From contig OZ023269.1 in NCBI GenBank assembly GCA_964006375.1, forward strand, positions 62,607,968-62,671,967: a DNA stretch of 64,000 nucleotides, written 5' to 3'. Made by a program: the position numbers and the translations under genes. Origin of the DNA: Tillus elongatus. Lineage: Eukaryota > Arthropoda > Insecta > Coleoptera > Cleridae. Positions 38,941-49,621 of the stretch are shown piece by piece. Position 1 is the stretch's first letter, and each line of letters starts with the position of its first letter. The notes beneath the pieces are model-generated. The model was not told where the DNA came from, searched no databases, and saw only the letters and a program-made list of their open reading frames with translations.

Positions 38941-39435
38941 ATGAAGAGGCACTGGGGGGCGGTTGGTGGCTGCAGGCAGGCGAGGGACTTCGTGGAGGGG
39001 CCGGACAGAGATAAAGCTTTCTGGCTGCTTGGAAGGAGTCGACCTACGCTTCGCCGCATCTTTGGGGTGGTCACAGGCCACTGCGCCCTTAGAAGACACC
39101 TCACATTGATAGGCGTAAAGAGGGATCTCATTTGCCAGGAATGCGGCGAGGATGAGGAAACGTCCTACCACTACCTGTGCAAATGCGAGGCTTTTTCGAG
39201 CAGAATTGTTCGGATCGAGGACTCTGCAGAGGAATCAGGTAAGTACCGTCCAATTGAAGACCGCCACGGCCTTCATCTCGAGGTCGAGGCGGTTTGGCGA
39301 CGGAACCGAGGAGGAGTAGAGCATGGTTGCTGGGTTGCTGGGGTTGACACAAAGGGCCCATGGTGGCCTACTTGCTTGGCGTTGGCCTCCCCACCACTGC
39401 TAATACTACTACTACTACTATTTCTATCAGGTTAA
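38941..39435 (+). mobile_element. GC-rich LINE 3' fragment inserted in DUF8207-like remnant
   Basis: A 164-codon plus-strand frame contains AFWLLGRSRPTLRRIFGVVT, GHCALRRHLTLIGVKRDLIC and CQECGEDEETSYHYLCKCEA. That is the zinc motif at the C-terminus of pol in RNase H-containing LINEs of the R1/I group. The 3' end is a CTACTACTACTACTA tail. Base composition is far richer in G and C than the flanks, so it comes from a family with different codon use from the other LINEs here. The remnant on both sides continues the same viral gene. Confidence 0.7.
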
Positions 39436-39539
39436 AGCATTAGTGTTTCTCTCGAATGTTTTCAGCAGGATTTGTTGTGTGCTGTAGTAAAATCTTTTTC
39501 TTAATATTTTTCTCTTACCCATCACGTCCATCTCTCCAA

Positions 39540-39602
39540 AGTTGTTTGTGTCAAACAAGTTGTTTGTTTCAAACAAGTTGTTTGTTTCACACAAGTCGGT
39601 TG
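39540..39602. repeat. Three tandem copies of an 18-19 bp palindromic unit
   Basis: Units close to GTTGTTTGTTTCAAACAA repeat three times. Each unit is itself nearly palindromic (TTGTTTG...CAAACAA). Confidence 0.65.
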
Positions 39603-39724
39603 TTGGTCTGATGCAAATCACTTATTAGTTGGTTACTGTGCTAAGAGATACAAACTGTTTGACGGTTTAAGGTATACTAGCTCCAATCTGGTTATCCGTC
39701 TACCTATCTATTGCTAGTTGTCTA

Positions 39725-39832
39725 TCACGACAGCTGTTGGACAGCTGTGTGTCGAACACTACAGCTGTTAGACAGATACTAGTTTGACAGAACAGCTGTT
39801 GGGCAACTGTTGGGCAGCTGTTAGACAGCTGT
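39725..39832. repeat. Cluster of ACAGCTGTTGGACAGCTGTT repeats
   Basis: About seven CAGCTG (or near) sites occur in ~105 bases between the divergent DUF8207-like and capsid remnants. A shorter version is at 978-1,010 in viral copy 1, also just before the capsid part. It could be an iteron-like or promoter repeat of the element; nothing further is shown. Confidence 0.5.
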
Positions 39833-39834
39833 TT

Positions 39835-40311
39835 GTCTTAATACCTATGTAATATTTTCAAAGAGGATATAAGAGAGCTTTTCAGCAATTCGTTAATACC
39901 TTTAACTAGAAATTACCCCAATTTGGTTGGCGCAGCAGAAGCAGATAAAGCATGAATGTTTAACATTTACTACATTTTCACCCTAACGATGTTATACAAC
40001 AGCAATTACTAAAGTCGATTACTATGGTTAAAAAGGTTCTTATACCATATAGAGAATGGGAAATGTATGAATTACCGAATCTCGATAATTCAGCTAAAGG
40101 CTCGTGGTCAATTAAGACTTCCTCAAATACTGAACGACCTAGATTTTTTATTATGAGGTTTCAAACAGTTCGATACAATAACGTTAGAAAATACATTCCA
40201 GATATAATACTTTACTTAAATTCTAAACAAATCCCCACAGAAGGTATGAATTTGAACTTTAACCAAGTAAATTAAACCGAATGTTTGTATGATGGTAGAG
40301 AACCTCGACCT
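39835..40311 (+). pseudogene. Double jelly-roll capsid remnant, viral copy 3, 5' part before Copia
   Basis: Contains an open frame at 40,024-40,275 with VLIPYREWEMYELPNLDNSA, GSWSIKTSSNTERPRFFIMR and NVRKYIPDIILYLNSKQIPT. This is the best preserved piece of the central capsid domain in the window. Family knowledge: a PFR/YRxWExYE...W-x-[VI]-K-T block followed by R-P-R-[FY]-x-I is a signature of the insect double jelly-roll-like family. The first jelly roll is missing. The gene is cut at 40,311 by the Copia element and resumes at 46,571. Confidence 0.7.
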
Positions 40312-40489
40312 TGTTGCAGTTTGTGTTTTCATGGTGTTAATTGCTTTAAACTATAGATGACATTATTCTGTACTTGCTTTCATTCTCTGTGGTTTTTTCA
40401 GGCTTACTTATATAAAGAACATAGACACCTTTGAAATGTTGACATGGTGAAAAATTGCACACCGGCATAAATACAAATAAAAATGTACT

Positions 40490-40772
40490 AGAAGAGGTGA
40501 AAGAAGAAAGATGATTTTTGAAAGAAAGTGGTCGGAGGAAGGCAAAATGTATTGAACATAGTCTGAGACATATTAAGTTTTTATCAACTTTATTTGGAGA
40601 ACACATAATTGGAAAAAGGCAAAGAGGTAGACCAAAATGGAATTCTCTGGAAAACCTAGCACAACTGATGAAGTGTGGAAGCTACAATGAAATGAAAAGA
40701 TCTGTTGAAGACAGAAAGTCATGGTTGCGGCGGCATAGCGCTAAGACAAATGTTTTTTTTTTTTTTTTGTAA
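40490..40772 (+). mobile_element. RTE-like LINE 3' end fragment
   Basis: The frame 40,518-40,772 reads IIGKRQRGRPKWNSLENLAQ and GSYNEMKRSVEDRKSWLRRH, the C-terminal end typical of RTE-type reverse transcriptases (G-K-x-x-R-G-R-P ... M-K-R-x-x-x-D-R-x-x-W). A T16 run follows at about 40,750-40,767. It lies in the insertion that splits the Copia 5' LTR. Confidence 0.65.
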
Positions 40773-41575
40773 AAAATGTTAGCTGTGAATTGGCTTTCTT
40801 AAAGGCACTATTGAAACCACTTTTGATTTGCAGTTCAAATGGTAAACAGACAACTGTTTTGTCTGTTTTAACTTTTCTGAAAGTCCTAGATTCAGCTAAC
40901 ATTTTCTTTGTTTTATGTTTATTGGCTAATTTTTCCACTAAGCAAACAAAGTAACCATTATACTTAGCTACATTTTTAATATATACAAGTTCTCTTTTGT
41001 ACAGCTGTAAATTGGCTTTCTTAAAAATGTTATTAAAACCTCTCGTGATTCGCGGTTCAAGTTGTAAACACCCACGTTTTGTCTGTTTTCTTTTTTATGA
41101 AAGTCTTAGATTCCGTTAAATGTTTTGTTTGTTTTATGTTTATTGACGAATTTTTACACCAACCAGACGCACAATCATTATATTTAACTACATTCTTAAT
41201 ATATTCGAGTTCTCTGTTGTATCTTTCTTTATTTCAGGGAAACTTTAATAACCGTATGAACCAGAAAATTTAAACTAACTTTTTTTTGTGGAAAACTATG
41301 ATGTGAGTCCACCGAAATGGAACTCACAGTAGTGGTTTCCTTTCTGTGGATGTCAAATTCTAAAGTGTGTCTATTTTTGATGACTATTACATCAAGAAAG
41401 GGTGATTTGTTATTAATTTCTATTTTATGGGAGAATCTAATGGAGTCAAATTTACTGTTTAATCTGGCAATAAAGTCATCTACTTTGCATACATTTGTAT
41501 TAAATACTGCAAAAACATCGTCAACATAACGAAACCACACTCTAGAAAAATGGTCATTTTCATTTGCTAGGTCTG
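40773..41575 (-). mobile_element. Penelope-like reverse transcriptase fragment, minus arm
   Basis: On the minus strand MWFRYVDDVFAVFNTNVCKV starts at 41,540, with the catalytic YVDD. Then SPFLDVIVIKNRHTLEFDIH and a decayed continuation with INKHKTKKMLAESRTFRKVK (from 40,938) follow, as in the copy at 49,115-48,774. This is the palm-to-thumb part of a Penelope RT. The two parts are in different frames. Confidence 0.7.
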
Positions 41576-41689
41576 TTTAAAATATACTCATGAAAAGGTC
41601 TGCAATGAATAGGGTAGATTTGAAGCAGACCTATCAAATCCAAACTACTATTTTCGTAGAGTATGGTCTTGTTAGCAGTGCTATCGGGG

Positions 41690-42030
41690 CGGCAAGGCCG
41701 CGGACGAGCCCTGAGGGAACAAAAAAAAAATGGTTTTGTTATGTGGTCGATGTTTTTGCGGTATTTAATACAAGTGTACGCAAAGTAGATGATTTTATTG
41801 CTAAATTGAACATTAAATTCACCCATGAAATAAAAATTAATAACAAATTACCTTTTCTTGGTGTATTAGTCATAAAAAGTAGACATTTCAGAATTTGATA
41901 TCCACAGAAAGGAAACCACTACTGTAAGTTACATTTCGGTTGACTCACATCATGGTCTTTCACAAAAAACAGCTTGTTCGAATTTTCTAGTTCATAAATA
42001 AATACAGTTTCCCTTAAGTAAAGAAAGATG
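41690..42030 (+). mobile_element. Penelope-like reverse transcriptase fragment, plus arm
   Basis: On the plus strand WFCYVVDVFAVFNTSVRKVD and FTHEIKINNKLPFLGVLVIK form an inverted, diverged copy of 41,540-41,229. The catalytic YVDD has become YVVD, so this arm is dead. A G/C-rich junction (GGGGCGGCAAGGCCGCGGAC near 41,684) sits at its 5' side. Confidence 0.65.
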
Positions 42031-42316
42031 GCAAGAAAGAATGTGAGTGAGAGCGCTTATCGGCAGCTTCGGTGAGCTACTATATATTCATTAATCTGTC
42101 AACTTGACTTTTACTGTTTTTCAACTCTGTCAAAATAATAAAATAAATACTCGTTTTGATATTAACTTTTGCAAATATAATTATAGAAAATAAACCTAAT
42201 TACAACAGGTGATGGGTTCAGTAACTCCAAACTGCGTGGATTAAAGTTAATAAGTCAGGCTGAGTGTATATTTATAGTTTGTGATTTGTGTGAAGTATCA
42301 TTGAAATAGCCAGACA

Positions 42317-43561
42317 ATGGATTTCAAGAGGCACATCAAACCTTTAATTGGCGAGTCGGATTGGCCAATGTGGAAACGAAAAATGCGTGACATTCTTGAT
42401 TATCATGAAGGCGCCCTTGATGTTATCGACAAGAAACTAGAGAAACCTGCAGAGCTTGCCGCTTCAGCAACTGCAGATGAGAGGAAACAATACAAAGAAG
42501 ATAGCGAATTATATCGAAAGGCGAATAGTTATGCAAAATCGATGATCACAAGTTCAGTCACTGACGCAGTTTATGAGAAGATAATGGACAAAGAGACTGC
42601 CTATGATGCTTGGGAAGCATTGAAAGATCAATTTGAGGTATCATCCAAGGATCAGTTATTCAAATTATGCAATGAGTTCTTTGCGTTCTCATGGTCGCAT
42701 GGAGATGACGTTTCAACACATATTGCAAAGTTGAGAAGTTTGTGGACGGAATTAAATAATGGTCTTAAAGCTAAAAACGAAAATAAGCTACCAGACTTGC
42801 TGTTAGTTTGCAAAACATTGTTTATTCTACCAGATAGCTTTGAAATGTTTAGATCCAGTTGGATGATTCTGACAAAAGATACCGAGAAAACCTTTGACGA
42901 GCTGACAGTTCAGTTATGTTTATTTGAAAGAAACATGAAGAAATCAGTTGCTAATAGTGAAAAGTTCACACAAGAGGCTCTAATAGCAAGTTCAGATAAA
43001 CAAAAACAGGCAAATATCAAAAAACCAAATAAACAAGAGTCTGTTTGTAACTATTGTCATAGAAGGGGTCATTGGGTCAAACAGTGCCGTAAATGGATAG
43101 CAGATGGACGGCCACCTAAGAATAAAACTGTTCCAGACAAATTGCATGGCCAAAGCAATGCACTTGATGTTGCAATAGTTCTTTGTGTTTCTGATAGCCA
43201 TACACAAGAAAGTGATTCAACAGTTTGGTGGATCGACAATGGTGCAACAAAACACGTAACGAATAGTTTTGATCACTTCATAGATTTTAAAGAGTTTCAA
43301 GGTCAGTGTACTATTAAAGCTGCAGGACAAGAAAAACTCAGAGCGTTTGGCCAGGGAACTATAAAGATTTTGTCTACAGTTAATGATAAAAATATGGTTC
43401 TAACCTTGCAAGATGTGTGGTACGTTCCTGACATATCGAAAAATCTATTTTCCGTATTAGCAGCACAAGATTTGAATAAGGACAGTAAGTTTGAATCTAC
43501 GCCTACAAAGTGTTGTCTAAAAGGAATGGTAAAATTGTGCTATGCGGAACACGTGAGGTAG
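42317..43561 (+). pseudogene. Copia gag and protease N-part
   Basis: ATG at 42,317. Residues 1-200 are the Copia-type gag (DWPMWKRKMRDILDYHEGAL, AYDAWEALKDQFEVSSKDQL). A CCHC knuckle CNYCHRRGHWVKQC follows at about residue 240, then the protease site WWIDNGATKHVTNSF at about residue 305 (D-N-G in place of the usual D-S-G). The frame is lost near 43,519-43,522 in an A4 run. One extra A would continue it into the pol frame, so gag-pol was a single polyprotein. Confidence 0.88.
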
Positions 43562-46285
43562 GTGGTACCCTGTTTCATGATTTCATAAGACCTATAGCTG
43601 CTGAGCAAAATGTAAATGTTGCACTTGCAGACAGTTCATTATTACAACTCTATCATGAAAGATTTGGGCATCAAGATAAGCGACACGTTAAAGCTTTACT
43701 AGCCAAGGAACTGGGTATTGATGTCACTTTAAATAGAGACCTCTGCGAGCCCTATGTTTATGGTAAAGCTCACCGCCTACCTTTTGGCACTAGGAGAGGG
43801 GCTCTTGTTCCTGGTGAGTTGATATCAGCTGATGTAGTTGGGCCTTTTCACGAATCGTTTGGCAAGAAGAGATTCTTTGTTGAGTTCAAAGATAACTACA
43901 CAAAATTCCGCTATGGTTTCATGCTCAAACACAAGTCAGAAGTCAAGGAAGCATTAGTACAAATGCTTGTTCATGCAAAACAACAAGGCCGCTTAATCAA
44001 GGAGTTATTGAGCGATGGAGGTGGTGAATTTGATAACGAAGATGTGAGATCCATTCTGAAAGAACATGGTATAACACAGAGACTGACTGCACCGTATACA
44101 CCTGAGCAAAATGGCTGCAGTGAACGTGACAATCGTACTGTCATAGAAATGGCACGAACTTTCAAATATTCAAATCAAGATATCAATTATCCTGAAGCTA
44201 TTTGGGCAGAACTAGTAAATTCTGCGGTGTATGTTTTAAATAGAACTGGGACATCACCTGTTGATGGTAAGAGTCCATATGAACTTTGGATGGGAAAGAA
44301 ACCAAGAATAAAACACTTTCGTGTGATAAGTTCTATTTGTTTTGTCCATATTCCATCTAAAAAACGCAAGAAAATGGATAAAAAAGCAATAAAGGGCTAC
44401 CTAGTTGGATATGATGGTGATGAGCGGTATAGAATTTATATCAAAGAAAACAAGGAAGTTATCACATCCAGAGATGTAGTTTTTCAAGAAAAGCTAGGAA
44501 TGTGTCTAAAGAAAGTCGACGTACCTTTGAAAACTTCATTTTCAAATGAGAAAGGTGCTGACGTATCAGTTAAGCTAGATGAAAGCTGCGAATCAGAAGA
44601 CGACTTTGAAGATGCTGAAGAAAAAGAAAAATCCAGTACTACTAAAAATTCTGATGGTCAAACACAATCAAGAAGTCTGAGAGATTACTCAACTTTGAAG
44701 ATTCCAAAGTATCTAAATGATTATGTTATGGCTGCTGAAAGCATAATCAATCCATCTGCTGATCCAGAGTCCCATGAAGAAGCCATTAATAGCGAGGCAA
44801 AAATGGAGTGGAAAAAGGCTATGGACATTGAAATAAATTCTTTAAAGGAAAATCAAACTTGGGTATTAACGAAACTACCACATGGAGCAAGAGTACTGCC
44901 ATGTAAGTGGGTTTATCGTCTAAAGACAAAGCCAGATGCTACAATAGATAAATACAAAGCACGTATGGTTGTAAAGGGATGTGCTCAACGTCGAGGTGAA
45001 GATTATAATCAAACATTTAGTCCAGTAGCAAGAATGGCAACAATCCGTTCTATCATAAGTATAGCTGCAAGTGAAGATATGCTTTTGATGCAGTTTGATG
45101 TGTCAACAGCTTTTCTCTATGGAGAACTAGATGAAATCATATTCATCAAGCAACCAGATGGATACAGTGACGGAACTGACCGAGTATGCCAACTGAAGAG
45201 AAGCTTGTACGGCCTTAAACAGGCACCAAGGTGCTGGTACAATCGCTTCGGAAAATTTCTCTTAACACTAGGACTTAAACAAAGTAAAGAAGATCCTTGT
45301 CTTTACATACGAATTGTGAATGGAATTCGTTTAATATTAGCTTTATATGTCGATGATGGAATGGTTGCAGCTAATGACGAGAAGGAATTAAAAGTCTTTT
45401 TAAATAATCTGCAATCAGAATTCAAGATTATCTCCAAGCCAGCAATTTTCTTTCTAGGACTGCAAATCGAACAGGCCGATGGCCTCATTCGAGTCAGTCA
45501 AAGTGCACACGCTAAGAAGATTTTAGAACGCTTCAACTTTAATGGGTGTAGACCAGTTTCAACACCAATGTTAAAAGGCACCGAAACATCACAGTCAGGG
45601 AAAGTTGACGAAACAGTTCAAAACTTTCCATACAGACAAGCAGTTGGAACTTTAATGTATTTGATGCTTGGTACGAGACCGGATCTAGCTTTTAGCGTTG
45701 GTTTTCTCTCAAGATCGTTAGAAAATCCTACAAAAGAAGACATTGCAAATGTTAAAAGAGTATTTCGATACATAGCTGGAACAATAGAATACAGCATAAA
45801 TTATCGACGTAACTTGAACAAAGGGGTTTTACAGTGCTTCAGCGATGCAGATTTTGGAGGTTGCACTAAAACAGGAAGATCAACTTCAGGAGTCCTAATT
45901 GCGTATGCAGGAGGAGCTATCTCATGGCTAAGCAAGAGACAATTGTCAGTAGCTAGTTCTACAGCAGAAGCTGAATTAGTAGCAGCCAATGAAGCAACCA
46001 AAGAAATCATTTGGCTGAGTAGGCTTTTTAGAGAAATAACAAAACTGTCTCATGTCCCACGACTACAAATAGACAATGAAGCAGCTCTGAAATTGGCTCA
46101 GAATCCAGAGTATCACAGTCGAACCAAACATATCGATAGAAATCATTTCTTCATCCGTGAAAAAGTAATCGAAGGCGTGCTAGAGGTTGAATCTGTCTAC
46201 ATAAAATCAGATTGCTGACATTATGACTAAACCATTGCAAACCACAAGATTGAAGATTTTATGTGTCAAGATGGGACTTTCATAA
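43510..46285 (+). pseudogene. Copia pol: integrase, reverse transcriptase, RNase H
   Basis: About 900 codons. The integrase has HERFGHQDKRHVKALLAKEL (HHCC start), LCEPYVYGKAHRLPFG, where the second-last Cys looks replaced by Tyr, and the core SADVVGPF, LLSDGGGEFDN and GCSERDNRTV. The RT has QTWVLTKLPHGARVLPCKWV, FDVSTAFLYGELDE, LYGLKQAPRCWY and LALYVDDGMVAA (YVDD). RNase H is SDADFGGCTKTGRSTSGVL and SSTAEAELVAANEATKE, then RTKHIDRNHFFIRE. The frame breaks at 46,213-46,218 and the normal end (ADIMTKPL, TAA near 46,283-46,285) is in another frame, so 46,218 is a premature stop. Confidence 0.9.
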
Positions 46286-46344
46286 AATACACCATTTTAA
46301 TTTACATATGATGATAGTTTTTCAATTCAATTAACAAGGGAAAG

Positions 46345-46570
46345 TGTTGCAGTTTGTGTTTTCATGGTGTTAATTGCTTTAAACTATAGATGACATTATT
46401 CTGTACTTGCTTTCATTCTCTGTGGTTTTTTCAGGCTTACTTATACATATTCATTAATCTGTCAACTTGACTTTTACTGTTTTTCAACTCTGTCAAAATA
46501 ATAAAATAAATACTCGTTTTGATATTAACTTTTGCAAATATAATTATAGAAAATAAACCTAATTACAACA
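46345..46570 (+). repeat. Copia 3' LTR
   Basis: 226 bases, TGTTGCAGTTTG to TACAACA, intact. Confidence 0.93.
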
Positions 46571-46735
46571 GACCTACCCCGGATTAGAAGCCCTATACGA
46601 AATATACCAAGTTTGTATTTGATTGCTCCAGGTACAGCGATTCCATAAAGCCAGCTCCAGTGGATATCAAATTGGAAATAAAAAATACTAACAACTTTCT
46701 CGATCACACGGAATGTTTAGGCTTCTGTATGAGAG
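46571..46735 (+). pseudogene. Double jelly-roll capsid remnant, viral copy 3, 3' part after Copia
   Basis: Continues the capsid gene from the GACCT duplication: YDCSRYSDSIKPAPVDIKLE-like reading, then KNTNNFLDHTE. It parallels 1,430-1,555 and 55,060-55,175. It ends earlier than the other copies and passes straight into the ORF X region. Confidence 0.6.
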
Positions 46736-47190
46736 AGTAGGCTTCCAGAGAAATAGTAATTTATAATGGTTATCAATCTGCACATTATATGTTCAAGACA
46801 CCGAAAACGTTAGGTCTATTGAGTGCAGATATAGTTAAACAAATCAAGTTTCTACAAGGAACACAGCAGTGTATGGATTATGATTGTGGTACCGTTACTT
46901 TAGAAGAATCACCCAACATAATAGAAAAAACATATTATCGAAGAGCGGGTAGATAGAGGTTACGTGAAAGGTGTTATCATAAAAAGTTATATTAAAGAGG
47001 TGTTATTGAAATGTGGTTGCAGCGAGGATGTTATCAATTTGAAAAACGATGAAGATTGCCGAAGCTGGTAGCAGACACTCCAATATGTATGTATCACGCT
47101 GTTAAATTTTATAAAAGAAAATGTATTTGTGGTATTAGAAATTGTATGCTGTAATTTGCTTAAATTGTAAACTTGTCACCTAAATAAAAC
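46736..47190 (+). pseudogene. Conserved viral ORF X remnant, copy 3
   Basis: Parallels 1,690-2,160 with a similar number of changes: an ATG-F-K-T-P-K start near 46,790, CATATTATCGAAGAGCGGGT, then GGTGTTATTGAAATGTGGTT. An AATAAA-type signal lies near 47,180. Frames are broken. No family is recognised. Confidence 0.5.
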
Positions 47191-47214
47191 ACCCGTTGTA
47201 AAAGTAAAACTTTT

Positions 47215-47765
47215 TTTATTTACTACAGTTTTATTTTAAAATACCTTTATTAATATTTAGCTTCAGCCATAAAAGACGTTCCAACATCCAACCACTCACG
47301 CCTTCGGCAAACTGTAATTCTGCAACTCTAAATTTCCTCGATGAATTCCTGAGAGGTATTTGCATAATTATTTGACACTGTAACATTTTTGTTTTTTATT
47401 ATTGAATGATTTCATTTATTTTCTTTCTTTATTTTGAAAGATATACAAACCAAACAATGCCAAGTGATTTTAATTGCATTATGTTTAGCTGAAACAGCTT
47501 CAATAAGCTGAAACAATACATTTTTCATTGTTTCGACGGAGTTCTTCTATGTTACTGCCTTTCGACTAATATGATAAGTAGTCATTCTATTTTAAAACCT
47601 TGATTTAGCATAGGCACTTTTTCACTTTCCCACGATTCACATACTTTTAATTTGTGGCTTCACTGCGCAGATGTCCATAGAACACTGCTTTTCACTTGTA
47701 ACGAGCACGACTCACAATACCTCATATGATCTTCTTTGCTGACATCTTGTCACAATGAAGGGGTC
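47215..47765 (-). pseudogene. Polymerase-N-like short ORF, copy 3
   Basis: Minus strand from the ATG near 47,733. The N-terminal zinc-like MRYCESCSLQVKSS and KVCESWESEKVP match 63,067-63,200. The middle matches TIKNVLFQLIKAA in a shifted frame. The end has SRKFRVAELQFAEGVSGWML then LLWLKLNINKG and a stop near 47,215. It is convergent with ORF X, as in copies 1 and 6. Family knowledge: this pattern is found at the N-terminus of insect Polinton polymerase ORFs, but no polymerase domain follows in any copy. Confidence 0.5.
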
Positions 47766-48049
47766 TTAACCACTAAAATAAAAAGTAACCCATTTCCTTT
47801 ATATAAATTTATTAACAGATATATTTGAGATAATTATTTTCCAATGAACTGATACAGTTTACACAAAAAAATATTAACATAAATACAGTTAGACATATAA
47901 GAGAACCAGTTGATATAGATATCGAAAAGTACTTTGATCTGCACAGATGAGAATCACTTAGTAGGAGCCTTCAGCAGTAAGGTGTCTCACCGTGGGACCA
48001 TTATCAAACAGAAACATAAGTTTATAACGAACTAAGTGAAGATTGGAAC
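47766..48049. other. Spacer between viral copy 3 and Penelope fragment
   Basis: AT-rich; nothing recognised. Confidence 0.35.
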
Positions 48050-49135
48050 CTGTGATGAGCACTGATAAGTACACTTGGAGAACCCAAATCACCACAACAC
48101 ATTTTAAAAGACCTGACGATCGTTTCACTAACCAAGTTAGCGTCATCAGAGGATGAAACATTCTAAATACTTAAAAAACTAACATCAACTTATATACCGG
48201 ATCTCGGGTAAAGAGATCGAACCGAGATGAGACACTACTCGTAGGCAAATTCCAAAGTGTATTGTATTTTTATCGCCGGACCAGGTCTTTGCGCTATCCC
48301 TACTGCTTTATCTAAAAAGTGTCCATCTGTAATAGTTTTGAAAAAGTTCAAAGACAGCTAAATTAACAGCGGTTCCTTTGGCGGCAATAACTGTATACTT
48401 ATGTTATCGGTAAAACGTGCCGAAAACGTGGGAATTTTATTTAGCAAAGCAATCGATCAAGTGACTCGTAATTGGCGCTGGTGAAGTGTTCATACATTTT
48501 TTGTTGTACCTATATTTCACAATATATACGCTCTCGAACCCATTTAGGTGTCCTGGTTTGCTAACATTTTTTATTAATTTCAGATTATCTTTATCAACGT
48601 GATGATTATTATCCCAAATATGTCGGGCGACGGCAGACTTATCTACAGTACCGTAACGTAATTGGGATATGTGTTCTTTGAATCTTATACCAACCGATCT
48701 TTTTGTTTGTCCGACGTATTTAAGATTACAATCTTTACAACTTATTTCATAAATTCCCGACATTTTGTCCGCGCTATCCTTGTCTTTTGGGTTGCCTAGC
48801 AAGTTTTTTTAAGGTATTTGTTGTTGAAAATGTTAGCTGCAAGTCGACTTTTTTAAAAATGCTGTCTAGACCCCTCATGATTCTAGGTTCAAATGGTAAG
48901 CAAACAAAGTTTTTTTCCGATTTTTCTCTTCTGAACGTCGTTGATTCCGTCAACATTTTCTTTGTTTTATGTTTGTTGATTAATTTTTCCACTAGGCAAG
49001 CAGTGTATCTGTTATATTCGGCCACGTTTTTAATATAATTTAATTCTTTGGTATATTTACTTTTGTTTAAAGGAAAATTAATTAACCGATTTACTAAAAA
49101 ATTCAGACTGGCCATTTTTTGTGCGTACGTATGAT
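48050..49135 (-). mobile_element. Penelope-like element 3' part with GIY-YIG endonuclease
   Basis: Minus strand. A thumb/linker frame 49,115-48,774 (FLVNRLINFPLNKSKYTKEL, LINKHKTKKMLTE) runs in another frame into the endonuclease 48,802-48,437. About 250 bases of 3' DNA follow with the CTGATGACGCTAACTTGGTT and AGTGAAACGATCGTCAGG motif. The catalytic reverse transcriptase is missing, so it is 5'-truncated. Penelope elements insert by target-primed reverse transcription using this nuclease. Confidence 0.8.
48437..48802 (-). pseudogene. GIY-YIG endonuclease domain of Penelope-like element
   Basis: Residues 16-45 read GIYEISCKDCNLKYVGQTKR, the GIY...YVG core with the C-x2-C insertion of Penelope nucleases, then the catalytic Arg region RFKEHISQLRYG and RHIWDNNHHVDKDNLKL, where the conserved H-x-x-x-x-x-H lies. 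An F-E-S-V-Y-I-V segment carries the Glu. The frame overlaps the upstream one at 48,774-48,802, so one shift separates them. Confidence 0.85.
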
Positions 49136-49284
49136 GTGAGTCGCTCGGGATGTAGCTTAAGGTAGTGGTTTATTTTCTATTCTAGAATTCGATGTCTATA
49201 GAACACCCGGACATGTAATATTTAAATGCGTGTGGTATTGAGTAGAGTTCTTATCACTTGGATAGTTTGTGCTATACTAACATC

Positions 49285-49621
49285 TAAAATACTTATATGA
49301 CTGGACGGCAACCCTACGCATACAGTTTATGAGTTTACTCCTGTGGTAAATCCAGCTTATGCAGTTGATATAAAAACATTTATTAAGGTTTTTATGTATC
49401 TTACGACGCGCATTATTCCGCATATAAATGTAAACATTATCGATCATAATTCAGTACCTGTGACATTTCAATGCGAGGAGAACATTATGATATTGGAATT
49501 GAGACACAGACCACCATATTATGTTGATTATAAATACTAGTAATCAAGCCGCTTCAGCTTCAGTATCTTCGGTACCTGCATCGATGACGACTCTATCTTG
49601 GGAGCACAAATAAGTGATATA
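49285..49621 (+). pseudogene. Second capsid-like gene end and capsid start, viral copy 4
   Basis: The frame 49,343-49,540 reads VNPAYAVDIKTFIKVFMYLT, TRIIPHINVNIIDHNSVPVT and LELRHRPPYYVDYKY, the C-terminal end of the second capsid-like protein (compare 53,791-54,042). The start of the double jelly-roll gene (IINTSNQAASASVSSVPAS) overlaps its stop codon, as at 54,026. It breaks off at about 49,610. Confidence 0.6.

Larger units (their letters stand above)
38350..39640 (-). pseudogene. DUF8207-like protein remnant, viral copy 3, split by a LINE
   Basis: Minus strand. The 5' part is at 39,640-39,436 and the 3' part at 38,935-38,350, separated by a GC-rich LINE fragment. It is the inverse of 32,730-33,375. 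Readable pieces in the 3' part are a KAYTYDNLKHYRDILESN stretch, HKVKYDPN, WDDINEMVDRHRLLVASKIA and NAHNNEIQLIIAELKEADVI, better kept than in copies 1 and 2. The N-terminal side has a triple ETNNLF-like repeat (39,540-39,600). The capsid gene starts about 200 bases away on the opposite strand, so the two are divergent here. Confidence 0.55.
40312..42207 (+). repeat. Copia 5' LTR, split by 1.67 kb insertion
   Basis: Left part 40,312 to about 40,413, right part about 42,081 to 42,207, together equal to the 3' LTR except for small changes at the break (TATA at both edges). Confidence 0.88.
40307..46575 (+). mobile_element. Copia-type LTR retrotransposon with GACCT target-site duplications
   Basis: LTRs of 226 bases start TGTTGCAGTTTGTG and end CCTAATTACAACA. 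GACCT precedes the 5' LTR (40,307-40,311) and follows the 3' LTR (46,571-46,575). After the 5' LTR, GGTGATGGGTTCAG at 42,208 resembles the tRNA-Met-type primer site used by Copia elements. AACAAGGGAAAG before the 3' LTR is a fitting polypurine tract. The coding region is nearly intact. The element inserted into the viral capsid remnant, so it is younger than that remnant. Its 5' LTR was later split by another insertion. Confidence 0.92.

Noticed and set aside
39540..39602. CRISPR-like repeats
   Set aside because: Three adjoining 18-19 bp units without spacers in a eukaryotic genome; a short tandem repeat in a decayed coding region.
40307..40311. Link between the GACCT Copia target duplication and the GACCT telomere-like array
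   Set aside because: A five-base match is expected by chance. Copia elements make 5 bp duplications of any sequence.
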